This document shows positions 27,366 to 34,887 of a stretch of DNA of 64,000 nucleotides, in pieces (within the stretch, counting starts at the first letter, position 1; each line of letters begins with the position of its first letter). The notes under the pieces were generated by a model, which saw only the letters and a list, made by a program, of their open reading frames with translations, did no database searches and was not told the DNA's origin. Both the position numbers and the translations under genes were made by a program. Location: positions 1 through 64,000 of the forward strand of contig JAJCYH010000009.1 of the NCBI GenBank assembly GCA_029262995.1. The letters run 5' to 3'. The stretch comes from Saprospiraceae bacterium (GTDB lineage: Bacteria; Bacteroidota; Bacteroidia; Chitinophagales; Saprospiraceae).

Positions 27366-27963
27366 AGTGCTCAGGTACCATCAGCATTATCAACATAGGA
27401 ATGCAATTATTCAAGGCATGTACAAAAATGCTATATTGAATGCCATTCCTTATTCTGATGTAAGCTAAATATAAGGCAAGAAAAAATTGAGGAAATACCA
27501 ACAATGGAGTATAATACCATGGCATGGATCCATCAAAGTTAAATATATGAACATAAGCAAATAGGACTGCACTGAAATAAAAAAAGTAAGGAAAGTAATC
27601 TTCATAAACCCTGGTTAATAGGTCTGTTATTTCATCTTTACAAATAATATAAATTACAAGAACAGCGAGAGGGATGGAAATATACAAACTAATCATTTTG
27701 GAAAAACCGGCATAAGCTAAGAACAACAAAAGAACTGTCAGAAGTCCATAAACAAATATTGACGCTTTGTTTATATAATACCTAAATAATAGTTCCTCAA
27801 TTATTGGTGCAACAATTACGGCAAGAATAAAAATGTAAAAAAAGTTGAATTGATCAAGCAGTTCATCAAATTTATGAGACTCTCCCTCAAAACCGATCAT
27901 GCCAAACAATATAGCAGCAATGAACATTTCAATTATAAAAATGATAAAAAATAAACTTATCAC
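27349..27963 (-). CDS. CPBP-family intramembrane metalloprotease
   Basis: 204 residues from the GTG at 27963, with several membrane helices. The family motifs are EELLFRYYINK (EExxxR, motif 1), FAYVHIFNF (motif 2 histidine) and HALNN (motif 3). CPBP/Abi proteases are the Rce1-like family. In Bacteroidota many are of unknown substrate. The same frame stays open upstream to the codon after the TGA at 28056-28054. Those about 30 codons include KDYVKYLVHPEIDL, which looks coding and resembles the N-terminus of the family. No ATG, GTG or TTG occurs in them, so the true start may be a CTG at 28050 or another rare codon. I annotate the canonical start but suspect it is too far downstream. Confidence 0.8.
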   Translation of the reverse strand: MISLFFIIFIIEMFIAAILFGMIGFEGESHKFDELLDQFNFFYIFILAVIVAPIIEELLFRYYINKASIFVYGLLTVLLLFLAYAGFSKMISLYISIPLAVLVIYIICKDEITDLLTRVYEDYFPYFFYFSAVLFAYVHIFNFDGSMPWYYTPLLVFPQFFLALYLAYIRIRNGIQYSIFVHALNNCIPMLIMLMVPEHFISGG

Positions 27964-28217
27964 TTTTATTAGCGGTAGCTTATCCTGATTTGAAAGATCA
28001 ATTTCCGGATGAACTAGATACTTAACATAATCTTTTATGGTCTTTTCCAGGATTCACGCTTAAATATCAAATATACAGTTTATTGATTCGCTACAAAAAG
28101 CATGATCATGCATCTAGAATACACGAAAAACTACAATTTTATAAGTTTATTGGTTTAGTCCTGCAAAAAACAGATTTAATCTTTTATAATATAATCTGAA
28201 TACACGAACTTAGCGCG

Positions 28218-30494
28218 ATGCAAGAAATGAAGTTGACAGAATCCTATCTTAATGAACTAAACGATGTTCAGAAAGAAGCCGTAACTACCATTAATGGACC
28301 AGTAATGGTCATTGCTGGCCCTGGCTCCGGTAAAACAAGAGTACTTACCTATAGAATTGTCCATCTGCTTAAAAGCCAAATACCACCCTGGCAGATTTTG
28401 GCTTTAACCTTTACCAATAAGGCTGCCAGAGAAATGAAAGACAGAATTGAAAAACTTGTTGGGCAAGATGCTTACAAAGTTTGGGCCGGAACCTTTCACT
28501 CCATTTTCGCAAGAATACTTCGCGTAGAAGCACATAGGATAGGCTTTCCCAATGACTTTAGCATTTACGATACCGATGACTCAAAGAGTTTAATCAAGGA
28601 AATTATTAAATCGATGAACCTTGATCCTAAAGTTTACAATGTTGGTGCAATAAGATCAAGGATATCCTCTGCAAAAAGCAATCTAATTACTCCCAAGATG
28701 TACGTGGCCAACAACGAACTTATTGAGCAAGATAAGATGAATAGAAGGCCAATGACATACAAGATTTATGAAAAATATCTTGAAAGATGCCAAAGAGCCG
28801 GGGCAATGGATTTTGATGATCTTCTGTTACAAATGTTTAGATTGCTTTATCAAAATCCTGATAACATCAGAGAAAAATACCAGCAACAGTTCAAATATTT
28901 GATGGTAGATGAGTTTCAGGATACAAACTTCCTACAATACGAAATTCTAAAATTACTTTCAATTTATAATGGCAGCCAAAACAATATTTGTATCGTGGGT
29001 GATGATGCACAGAGTATCTATTCCTTCAGAGGTGCTACCATTGAAAATATCCTTCAGTTTGCAAATGACTTCCCAGAAGTTAAAACCTATAAACTTGAGC
29101 AAAACTACAGATCAACACAACATATCGTTCAAGCCGCAAATGATGTAATTACATTTAACAAAAAACAAATAAAGAAAGAAATATGGACCGATAGGTTATC
29201 AGGCAATAAAATAAAACTAATCAAAGGAATGTCAGATACGGAAGAAGGCCGTATGATTGCCAATGCTATTATCGAACAGAAAAATAGATACTCCCTTAGC
29301 AATAGCGAAATAGCCATACTCTATCGAACCAATGCGCAATCAAGAGTGTTTGAGGAACACCTAAGACGACAGAATATTGCCTACAGAATTTATGGTGGCC
29401 TCTCCTTCTATCAAAGAAAAGAGGTTAAAGATGTTTTGGCATATTTAAGACTTGCTGTAAATACCAAGGATGATGAAGCCCTTAAAAGAGTAATCAATTA
29501 CCCTAAAAGAGGAATTGGACAAGGCACAACTAATAATCTGACCAAGCTTGCCGATGATAACGGAATTTCAATGTGGGAATGCCTTGCTCAAATCCAACTA
29601 AGCCCTAGAGCAAAAACATCAATGGGCAAGTTTGTTGGAATAATAAAAGAAATTCAGAAAAAAGCTGTTACAGAAGATGCTTATAAAACTGCTCTTTTAG
29701 CAGTAAAGAAAAGTGGAATCATTGATTTGTTCAAATCTGAAAATAGCTTGGAAGCTCAAAACCGTATCGAAAACATCAATGCTTTATTAGATGGTATTCA
29801 AGAGTTTGTAGAAGACGATGTTCTAGATGAAGGTGAAGATATCAATAAACAAGAAAGGTCATTGTCAAATTTCTTACAGACCATATCTCTTATGACCGAT
29901 CAGGACAATGATAATGACCAAGTAGATACTCTTACCCTCCTTTCAGTACACTCCGCTAAAGGATTGGAATTCAAATCTGTTTTTGTTGTTGGCTTAGAAG
30001 AAAATCTCTTCCCTTCTTATATGTCTCTTTCATCTCCAGAACAATTGGATGAAGAACGACGACTTTTTTATGTGGCAATTACAAGAGCCGAAGAAATTCT
30101 CACATTGAGTTACGCCAATTCCAGATATCAATATGGACAAATGAAGTTTAACGACCCAAGTCGTTTCCTTGAAGAAATTTCTGATGACAACATAGAATCA
30201 AGTATAACCATCAAGAAAAAACCAGAGTTTGCTACCCCTAAAATTCTTGGGAAATTCAAACCCCTTTCTTCGAATCCAACAACGCCTCTAGCTGTCGGTG
30301 CTAATAATTTTCAAGCCAACCCAAGCAATGATATAAAGATTGGTCAGAATGTCTTGCATTTGAAATTTGGAAAAGGATTCGTAAAATCTATAGATGAAAG
30401 AAGAGTGGCTACAATAGTCTTTGAAAATATAGCCGAAAATCCCGAAAAAAGAATAATGTTAAATTATGCCAGACTTCAAATATTGCATGATTAG
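28218..30494 (+). CDS. UvrD/PcrA-type superfamily 1A DNA helicase
   Basis: 758 residues with the canonical SF1A order: Q-motif region LNDVQKEAV, Walker A GPGSGKTRVL near residue 33, TFTNKAAREM, DEFQDTN, VGDDAQSIYSFRGA, LEQNYRST, then motif IV-VI segments including TLLSVHSAKGLEFKSVFVVGLEE and VAITRAEE. The C-terminal about 60 residues (KIGQNVLHLKFGKGFVKSI) form the PcrA-type Tudor-like RNA-polymerase-interacting domain. It acts in repair and in displacing bound proteins. uvrB lies 10 kb away. There is no nuclease domain, so it is not RecB- or AddA-like. Confidence 0.93.
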   Translation: MQEMKLTESYLNELNDVQKEAVTTINGPVMVIAGPGSGKTRVLTYRIVHLLKSQIPPWQILALTFTNKAAREMKDRIEKLVGQDAYKVWAGTFHSIFARILRVEAHRIGFPNDFSIYDTDDSKSLIKEIIKSMNLDPKVYNVGAIRSRISSAKSNLITPKMYVANNELIEQDKMNRRPMTYKIYEKYLERCQRAGAMDFDDLLLQMFRLLYQNPDNIREKYQQQFKYLMVDEFQDTNFLQYEILKLLSIYNGSQNNICIVGDDAQSIYSFRGATIENILQFANDFPEVKTYKLEQNYRSTQHIVQAANDVITFNKKQIKKEIWTDRLSGNKIKLIKGMSDTEEGRMIANAIIEQKNRYSLSNSEIAILYRTNAQSRVFEEHLRRQNIAYRIYGGLSFYQRKEVKDVLAYLRLAVNTKDDEALKRVINYPKRGIGQGTTNNLTKLADDNGISMWECLAQIQLSPRAKTSMGKFVGIIKEIQKKAVTEDAYKTALLAVKKSGIIDLFKSENSLEAQNRIENINALLDGIQEFVEDDVLDEGEDINKQERSLSNFLQTISLMTDQDNDNDQVDTLTLLSVHSAKGLEFKSVFVVGLEENLFPSYMSLSSPEQLDEERRLFYVAITRAEEILTLSYANSRYQYGQMKFNDPSRFLEEISDDNIESSITIKKKPEFATPKILGKFKPLSSNPTTPLAVGANNFQANPSNDIKIGQNVLHLKFGKGFVKSIDERRVATIVFENIAENPEKRIMLNYARLQILHD

Positions 30495-30734
30495 TCATTA
30501 AACGATATTCATAATATTTTCATGATTTTATCCAAAAAAGCTTAAATCATATTATTATTTTCCTTAATAGCTAGAAATCAAAGGCTTATTTTGATTAAAA
30601 TATTCAAAAAACAAGCGAATAATCGTCACATATTTTTAATACAAAACAAAAATCAATTAATATTGCAACGAATTTTAAATGTATTGTTACATTATTTCTT
30701 TTATCCAGTAAAACAGTATAAAAAAACAAAAGTT

Positions 30735-31640
30735 ATGAAATACAGTGTCTTATTATTATCTCTTCTATTTTTCGCTTCTTGTGCGACGAATAAAAAAGTA
30801 GAAGAAGCTCGTGCCGAAGTACAAGCTGAATTAGATATCGCAAACCAACAACTAGGTGATGCCGGCGAAACCATCAATGACTTAATGGCAGAAAAAGATA
30901 AACTTAAATCTGAATTAAGTACGTCTAAAACAACTATGAACTTAAGAGCTGAGCAAATGGAAGATCTAAGAGCTCAACTTGCAGATGTAAAGTCTCAAAG
31001 AGACAAGCAACTTGATCAAGTAGGTGAGCTTACCGTCTTGTCTAAGTCTGCAAACGAAAACATCAAAGAAACTTTAAATCAGTTAGAATCTAGAGATGAA
31101 TACATCAAGTTGTTACAAGCTGCTAAAAGCAAAGCCGATTCTATCAACCTTGCATTATCTGTTAATTTAAAGGGAGCTTTGGAAGATGGTATTGCTGATG
31201 AAGATATTGAAATTTCTGTTGACAAAACAGTAGTTTTCATTAATCTTTCAGATAAGATGTTATACTATAGCGGAAGCTCAAACTTAACTGCAAGAGCAAA
31301 AGAGGTTTTAGGAAAAATTGCTAAAATCATCGAAAACAGACCAGACCTAGAAGTTATGGTTGAAGGAAATACAGATAACGTACCTATTAAAACTGCTGCT
31401 ATAGCTGACAACTGGGATTTAAGTGTTAAGAGAGCTACCAGTGTAGTTAGAACTATGATTAAAGATTACAATATCAATCCTAGTAGAATTATTGCTGCAG
31501 GTAGAGGAGAACACAATCCTGTTGCGAGCAATGATGATGCTGACGGAAGATCTAAAAACAGAAGAACAAGAATTATTATTCTTCCTAAATTAGGTCAATT
31601 CTACGATCTATTAGATCCAGCAACTGCATCTAAAAAGTAA
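30735..31640 (+). CDS. OmpA-family lipoprotein with coiled-coil spacer
   Basis: 301 residues from MKYSVLLLSL. An upstream in-frame ATT/TTG-type extension of 48 codons is AT-rich and lacks signal features, so it is rejected. The lipobox is FFASC (C16). Residues about 20-160 form a long coiled coil with heptads and the Ala/Glu/Lys-rich repeat style of Lpp-like tethers. Residues about 185-290 are an OmpA peptidoglycan-binding domain with VMVEGNTDNVP, RATSVVRTMI and GRSKNRRTRIIILP. It likely bridges the outer membrane and peptidoglycan. A strong terminator follows. Confidence 0.92.
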   Translation: MKYSVLLLSLLFFASCATNKKVEEARAEVQAELDIANQQLGDAGETINDLMAEKDKLKSELSTSKTTMNLRAEQMEDLRAQLADVKSQRDKQLDQVGELTVLSKSANENIKETLNQLESRDEYIKLLQAAKSKADSINLALSVNLKGALEDGIADEDIEISVDKTVVFINLSDKMLYYSGSSNLTARAKEVLGKIAKIIENRPDLEVMVEGNTDNVPIKTAAIADNWDLSVKRATSVVRTMIKDYNINPSRIIAAGRGEHNPVASNDDADGRSKNRRTRIIILPKLGQFYDLLDPATASKK

Positions 31641-31666
31641 TCATTAGAAATAAAGAATAATTTAAA

Positions 31667-31697
31667 AGCCATGTGGATCAACCACATGGCTTTTTTT
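31667..31697 (+). terminator. Intrinsic terminator of the OmpA lipoprotein gene
   Basis: Arms AGCCATGTGG (31667-31676) and CCACATGGCT (31682-31691) are perfectly complementary over 10 bp around a 5-nt loop. Seven T follow (31691-31697). A classic rho-independent terminator 27 bp past the stop codon. Confidence 0.92.
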
Positions 31698-31703
31698 AAT
31701 ACA

Positions 31704-31738
31704 TAAAAAAAAGAGGATGCTCCTTGCTGCATCCTCTT
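31704..31738 (-). terminator. Second hairpin terminator, minus strand
   Basis: Arms AAGAGGATGC (31711-31720) and GCATCCTCTT (31729-31738) are perfectly complementary over 10 bp around an 8-nt loop. The plus-strand A run (31705-31710) gives a T-run on the minus strand. It backs up the terminator at 31792-31828 for the minus-strand gene at 31857-32189. Confidence 0.7.
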
Positions 31739-31791
31739 ATAAATCTGTATTACCAGATTAATAATCTATCTTAAAGAATCAAATTTTACTT

Positions 31792-31828
31792 AAAAAATTA
31801 TCCGGCCCATCAACTTTCGACGGGCCGG
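31792..31828 (-). terminator. GC-rich terminator of the 31857-32189 gene
   Basis: Arms CCGGCCC (31802-31808) and GGGCCGG (31822-31828) pair around a 13-nt loop. On the minus strand the stem is followed by ATAATTTTTT. The stem is far more GC-rich than the surroundings. Confidence 0.75.
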
Positions 31829-31856
31829 CTTAACCAACTAAATACAAATCATTCTT

Positions 31857-32189
31857 TTATTTCTTATCTATCCTTACAGGAATAGTGTATTTTCTAAAGT
31901 ACTTTAAGTCACCTGCTTCCAATGTCTTATAGTTTAATCTCGATTTCAGTAAAGTGTCCAAATTTTTATTGCTCGTTGAAAGAACTATTATTTCTGATTT
32001 TTCATTCACCATGAAATCGATCAGGATAGTGCCTGATTCATTCATCTCAAAATCTACACCTTTCAATAGTTTATAAAATTGATCGTTAATTGCCTTTGGC
32101 TCCTTGTTAACGCCTGAACTTGCAATGGCAGAAATCGAAAAAAATCCAAGCATTACCATACTGATTAACCAAGATTTAGTAGTATTCAT
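31857..32189 (-). CDS. Small secreted protein, TonB C-terminal-like region
   Basis: 110 residues with a signal peptide (MNTTKSWLISMVMLGFFSIS). The mature part contains GTILIDFMVNEKSEIIVLS and ends in YFRKYTIPVRIDKK. This is the strand pattern (a V-F-V-N-xxG-x-I stretch plus a short terminal strand) of the small TonB-C-like Bacteroidota proteins that accompany no TonB function. I do not claim a function. Monocistronic, with two terminators on its 3' side. Confidence 0.62.
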   Translation of the reverse strand: MNTTKSWLISMVMLGFFSISAIASSGVNKEPKAINDQFYKLLKGVDFEMNESGTILIDFMVNEKSEIIVLSTSNKNLDTLLKSRLNYKTLEAGDLKYFRKYTIPVRIDKK

Positions 32190-32476
32190 ATCGATTAAAT
32201 TTTGTGTGACTTATAAAATGTTGCGAATGTTATCTTTAAAACGAATTCTTGAAATGCAGAGTTACATCGAAAAGATAAATGCATTCATTTTAACGTCCAA
32301 TGACTCAATAAATCATACTAATAAAATGGCTCATTACATTTTGTCAAAGGAACTTTATATGCTCTATGTAAAACTTAATAGATTAAAAGTTAGTGTTCCT
32401 TTACAAAGGAAAATCACTTCATAATTCTCAAATTATAAAGGGAATAGAATAATTAAAAGAAATGAATATTGCTTTA

Positions 32477-33853
32477 TTAGCCTTTGATTTTACATTCAAA
32501 TTCCAAATAAGCCTTTAGATGGCTAGTAAGATAAGCTTTGGCTTCAGAATCATCAACCAATTCCTCCAAGGGGTTTGTACCAGAATGCATTTCCTCAAAA
32601 TTAGCTTCTTCCTCTCCAGATAAGTATTCTGTGGATTTAGCAAGACTCCAGGATCCATTCTTTTTCAAATAACGCATACCATTATAATGAAAACAAAACT
32701 GATTAAATCTATACTTGTCTAAAGTTTTACCCTGCTTATTGTACCAATAACTTTGAGATATTGGAATATTGTAAATGTTGTTGCTAAATATATCATGACC
32801 ATTAAGGTCTTCGTAACCTGCTTTTTTTGCTATAGTATGAAACAAAAGACGAGAACTTGTTTTATGATCTATTGTCGAAGCGTTACGATTATCATTGTCT
32901 AGCCAAAAAATAGGCACTCTAGTACAGGCATCAGTCACATTTGAAAAATGATATACCCAATTTTGATCACCGAAATTTTCACCATGGTCCGAAGTAAAAA
33001 CGACTAGATTGTCCTGATCTTCATGTATTGAACGCACAAACTCATCCAAGTCTTCACGAATCAATTCCCAACTCTTCCTCTGCCTTGATTTTATAGTTGA
33101 AAGCATTTTATCGTTTGGCAAAGAATTTTCCTTTGTCAAAAATGTCTGGTTAACAATATTAAAAAGACTCTTTATTTCTGATAACTTACCAAACAAGTTC
33201 GAACTCGAAAGCTTAAACTCCATATCAATATGATAAGGAAAATGTGTTTCCATCAGATTGATAAACACAAATGCACGTTCATTCTTTTTTTCATGATCCG
33301 ACACAAGTGCCTTAGCATGATCAAAAATAATTTGATAATAAGACCTAAACCATACGCTTCCTGCTCGAAGATCAGCAGATAGTGAATCAGTTATAGCGTT
33401 GGTAGAAAATAATTTCTTCCGAATTCTTCGCTTACCTAACAATACCAATAACTGGGACATTTTCAAACCCTTTTGCTCTGCAAGATCCCATGTTTTAATA
33501 ACCTTATCAAAGCCTTTATCCAAACCAAAAATTTCTGTTGTAGCTACATTAGATGTGATTTGATACGTTTTATACCCTTGACTCTTCAATACTTGAGCAA
33601 GCGTCAATGCATTGTCATTTAAGGCTCTTGTCTGAGTTGTAGCACCATGATCATGTGGCAATTGACCAGTGAACAAACTAGCAGTAGCTGGTAATGTCCA
33701 ACAGGCAGCAGAACTAGCATTGGTCAACTGAGCAGAATGAGCTTCCATATACGGTACACCTGCATCACCATCCATATAAACAGAATCATACCTCAAGCTA
33801 TCAGCTACGATAACAAAGATATGTCTTGGCTTTATGTTGGATGATTGAGACAT
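32477..33853 (-). CDS. Sulfatase-fold (alkaline phosphatase superfamily) hydrolase without formylglycine cysteine
   Basis: 458 residues, no signal peptide, so probably cytoplasmic. The N-terminal metal-binding aspartate is in VADSLRYDS (D18). The C-x-P-S-R nucleophile box of sulfatases is replaced by T-L-P-A-T (53-57) inside ACWTLPATASLFTG, so the nucleophile is probably T53 and not a formylglycine. The C-terminal metal motif VVFTSDHGENFG is intact. Enzymes of this kind in the superfamily are phosphohydrolases or phosphotransferases rather than sulfatases. It stands alone between two minus-strand genes. The natural substrate is not evident. Confidence 0.86.
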   Translation of the reverse strand: MSQSSNIKPRHIFVIVADSLRYDSVYMDGDAGVPYMEAHSAQLTNASSAACWTLPATASLFTGQLPHDHGATTQTRALNDNALTLAQVLKSQGYKTYQITSNVATTEIFGLDKGFDKVIKTWDLAEQKGLKMSQLLVLLGKRRIRKKLFSTNAITDSLSADLRAGSVWFRSYYQIIFDHAKALVSDHEKKNERAFVFINLMETHFPYHIDMEFKLSSSNLFGKLSEIKSLFNIVNQTFLTKENSLPNDKMLSTIKSRQRKSWELIREDLDEFVRSIHEDQDNLVVFTSDHGENFGDQNWVYHFSNVTDACTRVPIFWLDNDNRNASTIDHKTSSRLLFHTIAKKAGYEDLNGHDIFSNNIYNIPISQSYWYNKQGKTLDKYRFNQFCFHYNGMRYLKKNGSWSLAKSTEYLSGEEEANFEEMHSGTNPLEELVDDSEAKAYLTSHLKAYLEFECKIKG

Positions 33854-34008
33854 TAATTTATACTGTTTGTTCCCGTTTTATACAAATATTTAATCGATTG
33901 CTAATATAAATTGATGGACGGATAAAATATCTGACAATTTTAAGGAATTTTTGGCTTTTATTCTGTTTTTGAATTTAGATGTAAAATATAAATGGTAGGT
34001 GATTTAAT

Positions 34009-34683
34009 TTACAAACTCCCCCTCCCTTCTACACATATAACAAACTCCCCTTTTACTTGTTGCTTGGATTTTAACATATTAATCACATCATGAACTGTTC
34101 CTCTGATATTTTCCTCATATAATTTAGAAATTTCCCTACCACAACAAGCTAGTCGTTCTCCTCCTCCTAACTCTAGAATTTGCTCTAGGGTTTTAATAAC
34201 CCTATAGGGAGATTCATATAAAATAAAAGTGACCTCAAGATCAAGTAATCTCTTAATCCTAGTCTGTCTACCTTTCTTGTTGGGGAGGAATCCCTCAAAG
34301 TAAAATTTATCACAAGGCAAACCGCTCATAACCAAGGCAGGGATAATTGCAGAAGGCCCAGGTAAACAACTTAACTCAATTTCATTTTCAATGGCACTTC
34401 TTACCAACAAAAACCCAGGATCAGAAATACCAGGTGTACCCGCATCACTAACCAAGGCAATATTAAGACCTTCCTTTAATAGCTGAATTATTGAAGCAAG
34501 TTTTTTATGCTCATTGTGTATATGATATGAATCCATGGGTTTTTGAATGCCGTAATGCTTCAAAAGATGACCCGTAGTTCTGGTATCTTCAGCTAAAATC
34601 TTATCTACAGATTTAAGTGTATTAACAGCTCTGATCGTAATATCCTCCAAATTTCCAATTGGAGTAGGAATTAAATACAACAT
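34009..34683 (-). CDS. rsmI: 16S rRNA (cytidine(1402)-2'-O)-methyltransferase
   Basis: 224 residues, tetrapyrrole-methylase fold. It 2'-O-methylates C1402 in the decoding centre of 16S rRNA. The N-terminus MLYLIPTPIGNLEDITIRAV is the family signature. The SAM-binding segment is VSDAGTPGISDPG, followed by CLPGPSAIIPALVMSGL. Further conserved strings are EDTRTTGHLLKHY and FYESPYRVIKTLE. It is shorter than the E. coli enzyme because the C-terminal extension is reduced, as in other Bacteroidota. Monocistronic. Confidence 0.95.
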   Translation of the reverse strand: MLYLIPTPIGNLEDITIRAVNTLKSVDKILAEDTRTTGHLLKHYGIQKPMDSYHIHNEHKKLASIIQLLKEGLNIALVSDAGTPGISDPGFLLVRSAIENEIELSCLPGPSAIIPALVMSGLPCDKFYFEGFLPNKKGRQTRIKRLLDLEVTFILYESPYRVIKTLEQILELGGGERLACCGREISKLYEENIRGTVHDVINMLKSKQQVKGEFVICVEGRGSL

Positions 34684-34887
34684 ATCTCGAAAATAAGCCT
34701 AAAGTCTAAATATTAAAGTTGTTTTTTTGTCAATCAAGACAAATCGCAATGGATATGTAGTCTGATCATCACATTTTTAGTATTAAATGTATCTTAATAT
34801 TAATAAAAATGGACTTTATCCTAAGTTAGGTTCGTTCAAGAACATATCTTGGTATCGTTTTCATTAACAATTGAAACTATTGACTTG

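Noticed and set aside
30591-30734. Upstream extension of the OmpA lipoprotein frame by 48 codons
   Set aside because: The added residues are Lys/Asn/Ile-rich, not signal-like, and hide the lipobox deep in the protein. The ATG at 30735 gives a normal lipoprotein start.
32104-32424. 106-codon plus-strand frame between the 31857-32189 and sulfatase-fold genes
   Set aside because: Its first part is antisense to the small secreted protein. The remaining about 68 codons from 32217 have no signal, domain or promoter support. It could be a small gene but I cannot support it.
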